Assembly: GCF_900099775.1 (NCBI RefSeq)
Contig: NZ_FMTM01000008.1
Coordinates: 269,893 to 333,892 of the forward strand
DNA from: Rhizobium mongolense subsp. loessense
Lineage (GTDB): Bacteria; Pseudomonadota; Alphaproteobacteria; Rhizobiales; Rhizobiaceae
DNA: 64,000 nt
Reading direction: 5' to 3'
The notes under the pieces: model-generated
Seen by the model: only the letters and a program-made list of their open reading frames with translations
Told to the model about the DNA's origin: nothing
Databases searched by the model: none
Program-made: the position numbers and the translations under genes
Shown here: positions 33,902 to 43,123 of the stretch, in pieces
Numbering within the stretch: position 1 is the first letter of the stretch
How the letters are laid out: every line of letters starts with the position of its first letter

Positions 33902-35020
33902 TTACGCTACGTTCAATAAGCTTTCCGCTGCGTGGGCTTCATAACCCAACGCGTCGGCGACCGGCTTGTTGGTGATGCGGCCTCTGTGGACGTTGAGACC
34001 GTTGCGCAGATGCTTGTCCTCTGCAATGGCGCGCAGGCCGCGGTCTGCAAGCGCCAGGCCATGGACAAGCGTTGCGTTGTTCAGCGCATGCGCGGAAGTG
34101 ACGGGAACCGCACCCGGCATGTTGGCGACGCAGTAGTGCACCACGCCTTCCACCTCGTAGGTGGGCTCGGAATGCGTCGTCGCATGCGAGGTTTCGAAGC
34201 AGCCGCCCTGGTCGATCGCGACATCGACGATGACTGAGCCCTTCTTCATGCCGGACAACATTTCGCGGGTGACGAGCTTTGGCGCGGCCGCACCAGGAAT
34301 GAGCACGGCGCCGATGACGAGGTCGGCGGTGAAGACCTCTTCCTCCAGTGCCTGGATGCTGGAATAACGCGTGTGGATGCGCCCGCCGAAAATGTCGTCG
34401 AGCTGGCGCAGGCGCGGCAGCGACTTGTCGAGGATACTGACATCGGCGCCTAGGCCGGCTGCCATCTTGGCCGCATGCAGGCCAACAACGCCGCCGCCGA
34501 TGATTGCGACCTTGGCCGGCAGCACGCCGGGAACGCCGCCGAGCAGGATGCCGAGGCCGCCATTGGCCTTTTGAAGCGCCGTGGCCCCCGCCTGGATCGA
34601 CAGGCGTCCCGCGACTTCAGACATCGGGGCAAGCAGCGGCAGGCCGCCGCGCTCGTCGGTAACGGTTTCATAGGCGATCGCGGTGACGCCGGATGCGAGC
34701 AGGCCCTTGGTCTGCTCCGGATCGGGCGCGAGGTGGAGATAGGTATAGAGAAGCTGGCCGTCGCGAAGCTGCACCCATTCCGAGGGCTGCGGCTCCTTGA
34801 CCTTCACGACCATGTCGCACTTCTCGAAGATATCCTTGGCCGAGGCGGCTATCCTCGCGCCAGCGGCGATATAGGAGGCGTCATCGGCACCGATGCCGGC
34901 GCCTGCCTTTGTCTCGACCCAGACATCATGGCCATGGGCGACATATTCACGAACCGAAGCAGGTGTCAGGCCGACACGATATTCATGATTCTTGATTTCC
35001 TTCGGGCAACCGACACGCAT
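33902..35020 (-). CDS. ald: Alanine dehydrogenase
   Basis: NAD-dependent alanine dehydrogenase interconverting alanine with pyruvate and ammonia; in rhizobia it matters for ammonium assimilation and alanine secretion by bacteroids. The N-terminal MRVGCPKEIKNHEYRVGLTP, the KVKEP motif with the substrate lysine, MSEVAGRLS, the Rossmann loop IIGGGVVGLHAAKMA near residue 170, and the NMPGAVPVTSAHALNNAT block are all present. Its 372 residues are full length. It is divergent from an Lrp/AsnC regulator gene, which suggests local control (AldR-like). Confidence 0.95.
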   Translation of the reverse strand: MRVGCPKEIKNHEYRVGLTPASVREYVAHGHDVWVETKAGAGIGADDASYIAAGARIAASAKDIFEKCDMVVKVKEPQPSEWVQLRDGQLLYTYLHLAPDPEQTKGLLASGVTAIAYETVTDERGGLPLLAPMSEVAGRLSIQAGATALQKANGGLGILLGGVPGVLPAKVAIIGGGVVGLHAAKMAAGLGADVSILDKSLPRLRQLDDIFGGRIHTRYSSIQALEEEVFTADLVIGAVLIPGAAAPKLVTREMLSGMKKGSVIVDVAIDQGGCFETSHATTHSEPTYEVEGVVHYCVANMPGAVPVTSAHALNNATLVHGLALADRGLRAIAEDKHLRNGLNVHRGRITNKPVADALGYEAHAAESLLNVA

Positions 35021-35178
35021 TCAGCGTTCCTCTCATTTTATGTCCGCTTCGGCGGAGCGTTATGGATGACCCGAATCCAACCACCGGACGCGCGAAATGT
35101 CCTTGCAAAGAGCATTTGCTTGAGAACTATTTTTCGAGGATTATTGCGGAAACAACCATATTTTCGAAGGTTCTTCGA
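35021..35178. promoter_or_regulatory. Divergent ald / Lrp-type regulator promoter region
   Basis: A 158-base region between divergent ald and its likely regulator. It contains AT-rich short inverted motifs (for example TTTTCGA... TCGAA at 35131-35178) of the kind bound by Lrp/AsnC proteins. The positions of individual sites cannot be fixed by eye. Confidence 0.4.
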
Positions 35179-35640
35179 ATGTCTGAACTCGATACCATCG
35201 ATCGTGCGATTCTGAAGGCGCTTCAGGCGAACGCCCGCATCACCAATGCCGATCTCGCGAACAAGGTGGGCCTTTCGGCGTCCGCCTGTTCCAGACGGCT
35301 CGACATTCTCGAGAAGAGCGGCGTCATCGGCGGCTATCACGCGCGCCTTTCACACAAGGCGCTGGACTACAAGATGATCGCCATCGTCCACATCTCGCTC
35401 TCCGGCCAGTTTGCGAAGACCCTTGCGGAATTCGAGGCGGCAGTGAAGCGCTGCCCGAACGTGCTCGTCTGCTATCTGATGTCGGGCGAGTACGACTACA
35501 TTCTGCGCGTCGCCGCGCGCGACCTGGAAGACTACGAGCGCATACACCGCGACTGGCTCTCCGCCCTGCCCCACGTCGTCAAGATCAATTCCAGCTTCGC
35601 GCTCCGGGAAATCATCGACAGGCCGAATGTGGGGCTTTGA
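35179..35640 (+). CDS. Lrp/AsnC-family transcriptional regulator (AldR-like)
   Basis: A 153-residue protein with an N-terminal helix-turn-helix (ITNADLANKVGLSASACSRR) and a C-terminal RAM/AsnC effector domain (IAIVHISLSGQ, VLVCYLMSGEYDYILRVAA, LPHVVKINSSFALREI). The placement next to ald and the fit with AldR proteins, which activate alanine dehydrogenase in response to alanine, support the local role. The ATG at 35179 is used because an upstream in-frame start at 35062 lies in the promoter. Binding of the effector is assumed from the family. Confidence 0.88.
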   Translation: MSELDTIDRAILKALQANARITNADLANKVGLSASACSRRLDILEKSGVIGGYHARLSHKALDYKMIAIVHISLSGQFAKTLAEFEAAVKRCPNVLVCYLMSGEYDYILRVAARDLEDYERIHRDWLSALPHVVKINSSFALREIIDRPNVGL

Positions 35641-35712
35641 GGCCTTGCAAAGCGGCATGAATCCTGGCCTAGCTTCAATCGTATGCGGGCCTCTCCCGCC
35701 TTACGGCAAGGC

Positions 35713-36594
35713 ATGAAATCCAAGACGCAAGGCTATATCTTCGTCCTTCTGGCGATCACCATCTTTTCCGTGCAGGATGGCATCTCGAAGCATCTGGCGA
35801 GCACCTATCCGCCGGTTTTCGTGACGATGATCCGCTACTGGGCCTTTGCAATTTTCACGATCCTGCTCGCGTCGAGAATGCGCGGCGGCCTGAAGGCGAC
35901 CGTGCGTACGAACCGGCCCTTGCTTCAGGTCACGCGTGGCGTGCTGCTTGCCGCGCAGGTCGTGCTGGCGATCACCTGTTTCGCGATCATCGGACTTGCG
36001 CGCACCCAGGCGATCTTTGCCGGCACTCCGATCCTGATCGCCCTGCTTTCAGTGCCGCTGCTCGGCGAGCGCGTCGGGTGGCGCCGCTGGACGGCAATCT
36101 GCGCGGGGCTCGCCGGTGTCCTTTTGATCTTGAAGCCAGAAAGCGGCTTTTTTGATCCGAAACTTCTTCTTGCGGTCTTGGGCTGCTTCCTCTTTGCCTT
36201 CTACGTCATCGCTACCCGCCTCGTCAGCCGCGACGATTCGTCGATGACGAGCTTCTTTTATACGGGCGTCGCGGGCGGCATAACGATAACACTCATCGGT
36301 CCTTTCTACTGGACCCCGATGTCGGCCAGCGACTGGGGCTGGATGGCGCTTCTTTGCCTAACCGGCATCTCCAGTCACTATTTCCTGATCCGCGCCTATG
36401 ACATGCTCGATGCCGCAGCCGTTCAACCGCTTACCTATCTGCAGCTCGTCTACGCCTCGATCATCGGCGTCGCCATCTTTGACGAAGCCCTGAGCCTCAA
36501 CACGATCGCCGGCTCAGTGATCGTCGTCGCTGCCGGCATTTTCACCATCTGGCGTGAGCATGTGGTGGCACGCGGCGGCGGTGTGCGCAGGTAG
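35713..36594 (+). CDS. EamA/DMT-family membrane transporter
   Basis: An inner-membrane protein of about 293 residues with ten hydrophobic segments arranged as two five-helix EamA repeats (first from YIFVLLAITIFSVQDGISKH; second from LLLAVLGCFLFAFYVIATRL). Drug/metabolite transporter superfamily, probably exporting a small metabolite. The substrate is not readable. The ATG at 35713 (MKSKTQGYIF) is preferred to 35683 because of AAGG just upstream and the family's short N-terminus. It lies 72 bases after the Lrp gene, so joint transcription and an amino-acid export role are possible but speculative. Confidence 0.88.
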   Translation: MKSKTQGYIFVLLAITIFSVQDGISKHLASTYPPVFVTMIRYWAFAIFTILLASRMRGGLKATVRTNRPLLQVTRGVLLAAQVVLAITCFAIIGLARTQAIFAGTPILIALLSVPLLGERVGWRRWTAICAGLAGVLLILKPESGFFDPKLLLAVLGCFLFAFYVIATRLVSRDDSSMTSFFYTGVAGGITITLIGPFYWTPMSASDWGWMALLCLTGISSHYFLIRAYDMLDAAAVQPLTYLQLVYASIIGVAIFDEALSLNTIAGSVIVVAAGIFTIWREHVVARGGGVRR

Positions 36595-36685
36595 AACCCA
36601 TCTCTCGTAATTTAGCGATTTCTATCAAAGGATTTTCAATATTCTCGCGATACGCTACGCCAAGTATTCTATTGAGGGCTGCATA

Positions 36686-37018
36686 ATGCGTAATCTGAAT
36701 ATCATTACTCGCAGGGCCGACCGCAAGTATTGCCGCATTTTCGGTAAGGTTCGCTATCTCAATAACGAAGTAGACGCTCGCATCCTTAATCTCTCGATAA
36801 CGGGTGCTGCGGTGGAAATTCGAACGCCGCTTTATGCCGCATCGGGCAGCCGCGTACAAATCCTGGCGGAAGATCTTGGAACGCTGCACGGCATAATCCG
36901 GTGGAGCCACAATGGGCGTCTCGGTATCCAGTTCGACCCTAACTCCAACGCCAGGGCTCAGGTCGCATCCTACTTCCGTTTCTTCCACAAGGACGTGAAG
37001 CCGGTGTTAACGCGTTAA
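36686..37018 (+). CDS. PilZ-domain protein
   Basis: A 110-residue single-domain protein. The c-di-GMP binding motif of PilZ domains appears as RRADRKYCRI (RxxxR) near residue 9 and ILNLSITGAAVEIR (the NxSxxG motif) near residue 45, followed by the small beta-barrel ending GRLGIQFD. Both signatures are intact, so binding of c-di-GMP is plausible. It has no fused effector domain and lies alone, 4 kb from a diguanylate cyclase gene in the same window. Confidence 0.8.
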   Translation: MRNLNIITRRADRKYCRIFGKVRYLNNEVDARILNLSITGAAVEIRTPLYAASGSRVQILAEDLGTLHGIIRWSHNGRLGIQFDPNSNARAQVASYFRFFHKDVKPVLTR

Positions 37019-37117
37019 CATCCAATACCGGTTTGTCATTTTCCGGATGCACTGGGGTGCAAATCATCCTAGGCTCGCCGCCGATTGAGCCATGCGTCAT
37101 TTGCGAAGGATTGTTCA

Positions 37118-39106
37118 ATGTCTTCCATTCTTGATTTGCACCCGATTACCCGCCGGTCATTGCTTGGCGGCATTGCCGCCACTTCGGCGCTTGTTCTGCT
37201 CCACCCCTTCACGGCGCGCGCGTCTGCCAATCAAGCGCATCTGCGGCTCATGGAAACCACCGACATCCATGTCAACGTTTTCCCATACGACTACTATGCC
37301 GACAAGCCGAACGACACGATGGGTCTGGCGCGCACCGCGACGATCATCGATAACATCCGCGCCGAAGCGGCAAACTCGCTCCTGATCGACAATGGTGACC
37401 TGCTGCAGGGCAATCCGATGGGCGATTACATGGCCTATCAGCACGGCATGAAGGATGGCGACGTCCACCCGGTCATCAAGGCGATGAACACGCTTGGCTA
37501 TACTGTCGGCACGCTCGGAAACCACGAGTTCAACTACGGCCTCGATTTCATGTTCAAGGTGCTTGGCGGCGCGAATTTCCCGTTCGTCTGCGCCAATCTG
37601 ACGAAGGGCCAGCTCGCCTCCGATCCGAAGAAGGACGATCTCTTCTTCAAGCCCTACGTGATCGTCGAAAAACAGATCAAGGACGGCGCAGGCAGCGAAA
37701 GCCCGGTCAAGATCGGCTTCATCGGCTTCGTGCCACCGCAGATCATGCTCTGGGACATCAAGAACCTCGAAGGCAAGGCGCAGACCCGCGACATCGTCGA
37801 GGCCGCCAGGGCCTGGGTTCCGGCGATGAAGGAGGAAGGTGCCGATATCGTCATCGCGCTTTCCCACTCCGGCATCGACGGCTCCGCCCCCTCCGAAAAA
37901 ATGGAGAATGCCTCGGTGCATCTTGCCGCCGTGGACGGCATCGATGCAATCTTCACCGGCCATCAGCACCTTGTCTTCCCCGGTCCGAAGAGTTGGGACG
38001 GGATTGCCAACGCCGATCCGGTAAAAGGCACGTTGCATGGCAAGCCGACGGTCATGGCCGGTTTCTGGGGCTCGCATCTCGGCCTCATCGACCTGCTCCT
38101 GGAAAAGAACGGCAAGAGCTGGGCGATCGTCGATTTCACCGCCGAGGCCCGGCCGATCTATCACCGCGACGATAAGAAGAAGGTCGTCGCCGACGTGGGC
38201 GACAAGAAGGACGTGATCGAAGCCGCAAAGGCCGAGCATGAGGCGACGCTCGCCTATGTCCGCACCCCGGTCGGCAAGACGTCGGCGCCGCTCTATTCAT
38301 ACTTCGCCCTCGTTGCCGACGATCCCTCCGTGCAGATCGTCAGCCAGGCGCAGACCTGGTACATCAAGCAGATGCTGGCTGACACCGAATTTAAGGATCT
38401 GCCCGTCCTTTCTGCCGCTGCTCCTTTCAAGGCAGGCGGCCGCGGCGGCGCGGATTACTATACCGACGTTCCGGCGGGCGATGTCGCGATCAAGAACGTC
38501 GCCGACCTCTATCTCTATCCGAACACCGTGCAGGCAGTGGTCATAACCGGCGAGCAGGTAAAGAACTGGCTGGAAATGTCGGCCGGCATGTTCAACGAGG
38601 TGAAGCCCGGCGCAACGGATGCGGAATTGCTCAACGGTGATTTTCCGTCCTACAACTTCGATGTCATCGACGGTGTGACCTACCAGATCGACCTTTCGCA
38701 GCCGCGCAAATACGACAATGACGGCAAGGCGATCAATGAAACCTCTAACCGCATCCAGAATCTGCAGTTCGACGGCAAGCCGATCGACCTTACGCAGAAG
38801 TTCGTCGTGGTCACTAACAACTACCGTGCCGGCGGCGGCGGCAAGTTCCCGGAGATCGCAGCCGACAAGGTCGTCTTCCAGGCTCCGGACACCAACCGCG
38901 ACGTGATCGTCCGCTTCGTTCATGAACAGGGCACGATCAATCCGTCCGCCGACGGCAACTGGACCTTCAAGCCGCTGGCGGGCACGAGCGCCGTCTTCCA
39001 GAGCGGGCCGAAGGCCAAGCGATTCCTGGCAGACGTCAAGAGCGTCAAGCTGGAGGATGCCGGCGAAGGCGCGGACGGATTTGCAAAGTTCAGGCTGGTC
39101 CTCTAG
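37118..39106 (+). CDS. cpdB: 2',3'-cyclic-nucleotide 2'-phosphodiesterase/3'-nucleotidase
   Basis: A periplasmic bifunctional enzyme that opens 2',3'-cyclic nucleotides and removes 3'-phosphate, feeding on extracellular RNA breakdown products. The N-terminus has a twin-arginine type signal (ITRRSLLGGIAATSALVLL). The metallophosphatase motifs follow: METTDIHVNVF, IDNGDLLQGNP, GTLGNHEFNYGLD, ALSHSGID and FTGHQH. The C-terminal 5'-nucleotidase domain (from PVGKTSAPLYSYFA) is complete, 662 residues. The ATG at 37118 is preferred to a TTG at 37085. It is followed by an inverted repeat at 39121-39146 and converges with the LysR gene. Confidence 0.92.
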   Translation: MSSILDLHPITRRSLLGGIAATSALVLLHPFTARASANQAHLRLMETTDIHVNVFPYDYYADKPNDTMGLARTATIIDNIRAEAANSLLIDNGDLLQGNPMGDYMAYQHGMKDGDVHPVIKAMNTLGYTVGTLGNHEFNYGLDFMFKVLGGANFPFVCANLTKGQLASDPKKDDLFFKPYVIVEKQIKDGAGSESPVKIGFIGFVPPQIMLWDIKNLEGKAQTRDIVEAARAWVPAMKEEGADIVIALSHSGIDGSAPSEKMENASVHLAAVDGIDAIFTGHQHLVFPGPKSWDGIANADPVKGTLHGKPTVMAGFWGSHLGLIDLLLEKNGKSWAIVDFTAEARPIYHRDDKKKVVADVGDKKDVIEAAKAEHEATLAYVRTPVGKTSAPLYSYFALVADDPSVQIVSQAQTWYIKQMLADTEFKDLPVLSAAAPFKAGGRGGADYYTDVPAGDVAIKNVADLYLYPNTVQAVVITGEQVKNWLEMSAGMFNEVKPGATDAELLNGDFPSYNFDVIDGVTYQIDLSQPRKYDNDGKAINETSNRIQNLQFDGKPIDLTQKFVVVTNNYRAGGGGKFPEIAADKVVFQAPDTNRDVIVRFVHEQGTINPSADGNWTFKPLAGTSAVFQSGPKAKRFLADVKSVKLEDAGEGADGFAKFRLVL

Positions 39107-39142
39107 CCGATGTGAAAGCCGGGCGAGGCGGCAGCGCCTCGC

Positions 39143-40111
39143 CTATTCCGCTGCAAGCGGCAATTCCGGTCCGCGAATCTCGTTCAGCGCCGCCGTGAAA
39201 TCGGCGTGGTTGGGGCATTGGGACAGCCTGGTGCGGAATGCATCGATCATCCACGCCGCAGCTGGGCCTGGCGGATTGGCAAGGCGGCGCATGGCATAGA
39301 TCGGATACTCGCCTTGCTCATAGGCCTCAAGGTCGAGATGAACGAGTGCGCCGCTCATCAGGTCGTCACGGATTATCGATGCCGGCAGGCCGCCCCAGCC
39401 GAGGCCGCCGCGGATCAACGCGTGCTTGGTCGCGATGTCGCTGACACGCCAGGTCTTGTAGGAAAGCACGTTGAAATCGCGGCCTTTCGTCAGCCCGGAC
39501 GCATCGGTGACGACGAGCTGTACTTCCTCGCGCACATCGCCAAGCGTCAACGGCCGACCTATCTGCGCTAACGGATGATTGCGCGAGGCCACCGGCATCA
39601 TGAAGGAATGGCCGATCTTTTCCATCAGCATCGAGTCGTCCGGCTTCAGAACGGCTCCGCCGATGCCGATCGTCGCCTTGCCGCTCAGGACGGTCTCCAT
39701 GACCATGCCAAGCTCGCCGACCGTGAGACTGAGCGCAACGGACGGAAATTGCTCACGGAATTCCCGCAGCACGTCCACCGTTGCCGGAGATGGCACCATG
39801 ACACTGATCGCCACAGAGACCTCCGCTTCCAATCCTTCCTTCAGCCCTTTGACGCGGGCGCGCATCACCTGCAGATCGGTCAGCAGGCGGCGCGCATCTT
39901 CGAGCATGGCCTTGCCCGCATCCGTGAGCTTCGGCTGACGGGCGCCGGAACGCTCAAAAAGCGGCATCTCGAGCTGTGCCTCGAGGTTCGCGATCGTGTA
40001 GCTGATCACCGACTGCGCGCGGTTGAGCGCGCGCGAAGCGGCGGAGAAGCTGCCGGTTTCTGCCACGGTAAGGAACACCTGCAACTGATCCAATGTCGGG
40101 TTGGGAAGCAT
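39143..40111 (-). CDS. LysR-family transcriptional regulator
   Basis: A 322-residue LysR protein with the N-terminal winged helix (LDQLQVFLTVAETGSFSAAS, NRAQSVISYTIANLEAQLEM) and the periplasmic-binding-like effector domain (from AEVSVAISVMVPS). It is divergent from azoR with a 140-base gap that includes short inverted motifs near 40118-40145, typical of a LysR-controlled neighbour. Regulation of azoR by this protein is inferred from arrangement. The effector is unknown; quinones or azo compounds are reasonable guesses only. Confidence 0.9.
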   Translation of the reverse strand: MLPNPTLDQLQVFLTVAETGSFSAASRALNRAQSVISYTIANLEAQLEMPLFERSGARQPKLTDAGKAMLEDARRLLTDLQVMRARVKGLKEGLEAEVSVAISVMVPSPATVDVLREFREQFPSVALSLTVGELGMVMETVLSGKATIGIGGAVLKPDDSMLMEKIGHSFMMPVASRNHPLAQIGRPLTLGDVREEVQLVVTDASGLTKGRDFNVLSYKTWRVSDIATKHALIRGGLGWGGLPASIIRDDLMSGALVHLDLEAYEQGEYPIYAMRRLANPPGPAAAWMIDAFRTRLSQCPNHADFTAALNEIRGPELPLAAE

Positions 40112-40251
40112 CTTCCATCCAATCTATCGATGATTTCGATCGACATTATCCCAGTTTTTTCGATAGGCGGCCAGTCCTATTTTTCCAGTGAAGGCGGCTC
40201 GAACCTCCCAAGCGAGCTCGCAGCACCCCCAATTCGAGAGGAAATTCTATT

Positions 40252-40866
40252 ATGTCGTCCATCCTGCTCCTGACATCCAGCCCGCGCGCTGAATCGCTTT
40301 CGACCACCATTGCCACCGATCTTGCCGGCAAGCTTCAGGCCCAGAAGCCGGGCAGCGTCATCGTCCGCCGCGACCTCGCCGCCAACCCCCTTCCGCACAT
40401 CGATGACCTGTTTACCGCCGCAATCCGCAAGCCTGCCGAAGACCGCACGGCGCAGGAAGCCGAAGCCGTGAAGACCTCCGACGCGCTCATCGACGAGTTG
40501 CTCGCCGCCGACACCATCGTCATCGGCACTGGTCTCATCAACTTCAATATCTATTCGTCGCTGAAGACCTGGATCGACAACGTCGCGCGCGCCGGCCGCA
40601 CCTTCAAGTACACCGAAAGCGGCCCGGTCGGACTTGCAACCGGCAAGAAGGTCTATGTCGTGCTCGCCTCTGGCGGCGTCTACTCGCAGGGTCCTGCCGC
40701 TGGCATGAACCATGCCGTTCCGTATCTGAAGTCCGTTCTGGGCTTCCTCGGCATCACCGACATCGAAACCATCTATGTCGAAGGCCTCGCCTTCGGTCCG
40801 GAAGCTGCGGAAAAGGCGATCGGCGCCGCCAAGGCCCGTGCCGAAGAGATCGCTCTCGCCGCCTAA
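40252..40866 (+). CDS. azoR: FMN-dependent NADH:quinone/azo reductase
   Basis: A flavodoxin-like reductase of the AzoR/AcpD family, 204 residues. The N-terminal FMN phosphate loop SSPRAESLSTTIAT, the GTGLINFNIYSSLKTWIDNV block with the conserved Trp, FKYTESGPVGLATGKKVYVV, and the ASGGVYS loop are visible. It reduces quinones and azo bonds by two electrons and protects against electrophilic quinones. GAGAGGAAA precedes the ATG. A strong terminator follows, so it is transcribed alone. It is divergent from a LysR regulator. Confidence 0.93.
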   Translation: MSSILLLTSSPRAESLSTTIATDLAGKLQAQKPGSVIVRRDLAANPLPHIDDLFTAAIRKPAEDRTAQEAEAVKTSDALIDELLAADTIVIGTGLINFNIYSSLKTWIDNVARAGRTFKYTESGPVGLATGKKVYVVLASGGVYSQGPAAGMNHAVPYLKSVLGFLGITDIETIYVEGLAFGPEAAEKAIGAAKARAEEIALAA

Positions 40867-40879
40867 ACGCTTAACGAAG

Positions 40880-40905
40880 CGGCCGGCTCTGTCCGGCCGT
40901 TTTTT
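40880..40905 (+). terminator. Rho-independent terminator of azoR
   Basis: A perfect 7-bp stem (CGGCCGG / CCGGCCG) with a 6-base loop followed by TTTTTTG, 14 bases after the azoR stop. Confidence 0.9.
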
Positions 40906-41352
40906 GTTCCCCTGCGCCATACCCAGCGCGTCTGAGCTTGATATCCTGTCCGGAATACCTTTTCCGGCCGATTGCGGACGTTGTAGTTGCTAGGTTTGAA
41001 TGACGCGCGGAATAGCGCGTTGGCAGCCCTCGTCACCACTGATTGGGCGGTGTCAATCAAGCCCCTCCCGTGCTTTCACTTTCCCGTTGGGTCCGCCTGA
41101 TGAAGCGAGCATGAGGAAGTCGCTGGCGGGCCGCCGGGCGCGCGTGTCCGGACTCCTCTCTTGAACCGTCGGGTGTCTAAGCCGAAGCAAGGTTCCAATG
41201 GGCGGCGCAACGGGCCGATAGGCACTGCCAGGCCAGCACTGCAGACAAAGAACAGCCCTTCGAGCGCAATCCGGAAGTAACGTTCTGCCGCTCATGGCCC
41301 CATTGCATTCGTCGCATGTCGGGGCGAGCAGGCTCCGGAACCAAGCGTCAGA
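40906..41352. other. Gene-free stretch between azoR and the GGDEF gene
   Basis: About 450 bases with no convincing open frame on either strand; the longest (41053-41295, minus) has no ribosome site and a composition unlike neighbours. No repeats of note or RNA gene are recognised. It may be the worn remains of a former gene. Confidence 0.4.
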
Positions 41353-42621
41353 TCAGCTGACTTTGACCAGGCCCGTACGACCGAAGACGCAATTCCGGCC
41401 ATTCTTCTTCGCCTGGTAGAGCCGGTCATCTGCAGTTGAGAGTACGGTCATGAAGCTCACGCCATCTTCGTCGGCGGTCGCAACGCCGATGCTGACGGTG
41501 ACGGGTCTTGCATCTGGTGTCCTGACGCTCGTCGCGATCGTCCATCGGAGCCGTTCTGCGACCAACAAGCCCTCCTCATGGTCCGTGCCCGGGCAGATTG
41601 CAACGAATTCTTCGCCTCCAAAGCGGAACACCCTGTCTGCAGAACGCAGGATCATCACCAGCCGGGCGGCGATCGACTTCAGCACCTGATCACCCTGCAG
41701 GTGGCCGAAGTTGTCGTTAACGTCCTTGAAGTGGTCGGCATCAATGATGATGACGGTTGTGAACTGCCCTTGCCGCAGGGCTTCCCGCATCATGACCGGT
41801 GCTTCGAACTCCATACGCGAGCGGTCGTAGACGCCCGTCAGAATGTCCCGGCCCGTCCGCTCCAGAAGATCGTTGTACCGCTCGCGGAATGTCAGGTCCC
41901 CGAACAGATCGGTTAGGGAGCGTGCTGCCGCCGGAACGCCGTTTCGATGAATATAAAGCCGGTAGAAGGCAAAGAGCGCGGTGTAGATGCAGACCGCGAA
42001 CATCTTTGCCCTCCAGCCGTCCCAGAAGGCTGCAAGCGGTACGTCGAGAAAATAGTGCAAGGCGCCGAAGAAGCCGATCTGGTCGAAGGTCAGAAGTGCG
42101 AAGCCGCACAGCATGAAACGAAGGATCACCTTGCGCTTCATCCAATGACCAAGGCGTTCGTAAAGCAAAATGATACCGAGCGCATCGAGGTAGAGCAGCG
42201 CCGTACCCCAGACCATCAGCCAGCCGATCTCCTTCAGGAAGCTGAAATCGGCGGCGTTGCCGGGTGAAATCTCGACGGTTTCATGCAGCTGCAGGACCCA
42301 CGCGATCGCGACGGTCAGGAGATTGCCGAGGAACAGGCCGTAGATCGGCTGGCGAACCGTCGAAGCATCCTCCTCCAGGTAGAGCATCAGGATCATCATC
42401 AGCTTGCCGGCGAAGAAGACCGACGATCCGGGCGAGGCGACGCCGAAAGGTAGCGACACGTAGAATACGGCGGCGAGATAGGTTTCCATGAAATGCATGA
42501 CGCCGAGCGCCGTCATGAAAACGCCAAGGCCCAGCCTGTGGCGGAAATGCAGCAGGCTCACCATCAGCGCGAAGTAGCCAACGGCTTCCACCACAATGAG
42601 ACCGAGATTGACAATTGCCAT
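41353..42621 (-). CDS. Membrane-bound GGDEF diguanylate cyclase
   Basis: A 422-residue protein. The N-terminal 230 residues hold about seven hydrophobic segments (for example VEAVGYFALMVSLLHFRHRL, VFFAGKLMMILMLYLEED, IGWLMVWGTALLYLDALGII), forming an inner-membrane sensory module not recognised by name. The C-terminal GGDEF domain (from about residue 255) has the active-site signature as RFGGEEFVAI, the metal-binding IIIDADHFKDVNDNFGHLQG, and so should make c-di-GMP. No RxxD inhibitory site is seen at the usual place, five residues before GGEEF. It starts at ATG 42621 and is transcribed alone. Confidence 0.88.
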   Translation of the reverse strand: MAIVNLGLIVVEAVGYFALMVSLLHFRHRLGLGVFMTALGVMHFMETYLAAVFYVSLPFGVASPGSSVFFAGKLMMILMLYLEEDASTVRQPIYGLFLGNLLTVAIAWVLQLHETVEISPGNAADFSFLKEIGWLMVWGTALLYLDALGIILLYERLGHWMKRKVILRFMLCGFALLTFDQIGFFGALHYFLDVPLAAFWDGWRAKMFAVCIYTALFAFYRLYIHRNGVPAAARSLTDLFGDLTFRERYNDLLERTGRDILTGVYDRSRMEFEAPVMMREALRQGQFTTVIIIDADHFKDVNDNFGHLQGDQVLKSIAARLVMILRSADRVFRFGGEEFVAICPGTDHEEGLLVAERLRWTIATSVRTPDARPVTVSIGVATADEDGVSFMTVLSTADDRLYQAKKNGRNCVFGRTGLVKVS

Positions 42622-42759
42622 CGCGCTTTCCGCTCTCCAACCGCTCCTTCATAGCGCGATACGGTTAAGAAACGGTCGCATGACGTCAGTGTAACCGGTG
42701 GCCGCCCTGTATGGCTGCAGCCGCAAAGCCGCCCAGCGAAGGCGATGGGAAGTGAGCGG

Positions 42760-43086
42760 CTAGACCTGCCGCTCCTTTGCGCCGTCGCCGAAAAGCGAGG
42801 GGCCGTGCTGATCGATGATCTGGTGCGCTTTGCGCACCGTGCATTCGATCGCATCGTCCGAAGAGGAGAACATGTCGGCGCGAATGAAATTGCGCACCAG
42901 GACCTCGCCGCCGACCGTCTTTTCGATGCGGCCTGCCAGGCGGAACTGGCCGCCTTCCTTGCGCGGCTCAGCGTAGATAGTGCAATCGGCGTAAAGCTGC
43001 GGCTCGCCCTTCGGGCCTGCGCTCGCCTCGGCGGATTTGCCGCCACCGGAAAACATCGAGAAAATGCTGGAAAAGATCGAAGCCAT
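42760..43086 (-). CDS. HlyU-family protein
   Basis: A 108-residue protein with MASIFSSIFSMFSGGGKSAE at the N-terminus and the HlyU core: YADCTIYAEPRKEGGQFRLA, GRIEKTVGG, VRNFIRADMFSSSDDAIE and RKAHQIIDQHGPSLF. The family is annotated after Vibrio HlyU, but these short rhizobial proteins lack a helix-turn-helix, so a regulatory role is doubtful. It starts 37 bases downstream of the ilvA stop on the same strand, so it is probably cotranscribed with ilvA. Confidence 0.8.
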   Translation of the reverse strand: MASIFSSIFSMFSGGGKSAEASAGPKGEPQLYADCTIYAEPRKEGGQFRLAGRIEKTVGGEVLVRNFIRADMFSSSDDAIECTVRKAHQIIDQHGPSLFGDGAKERQV

Positions 43087-43123
43087 GTTCCGCCTTTAAC
43101 ACGAGCCGCTCGCGCCCGCAAAG

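Noticed and set aside
41053..41295. 80-codon minus-strand frame between azoR and the GGDEF gene
   Set aside because: No ribosome site, odd composition, no recognisable motif.
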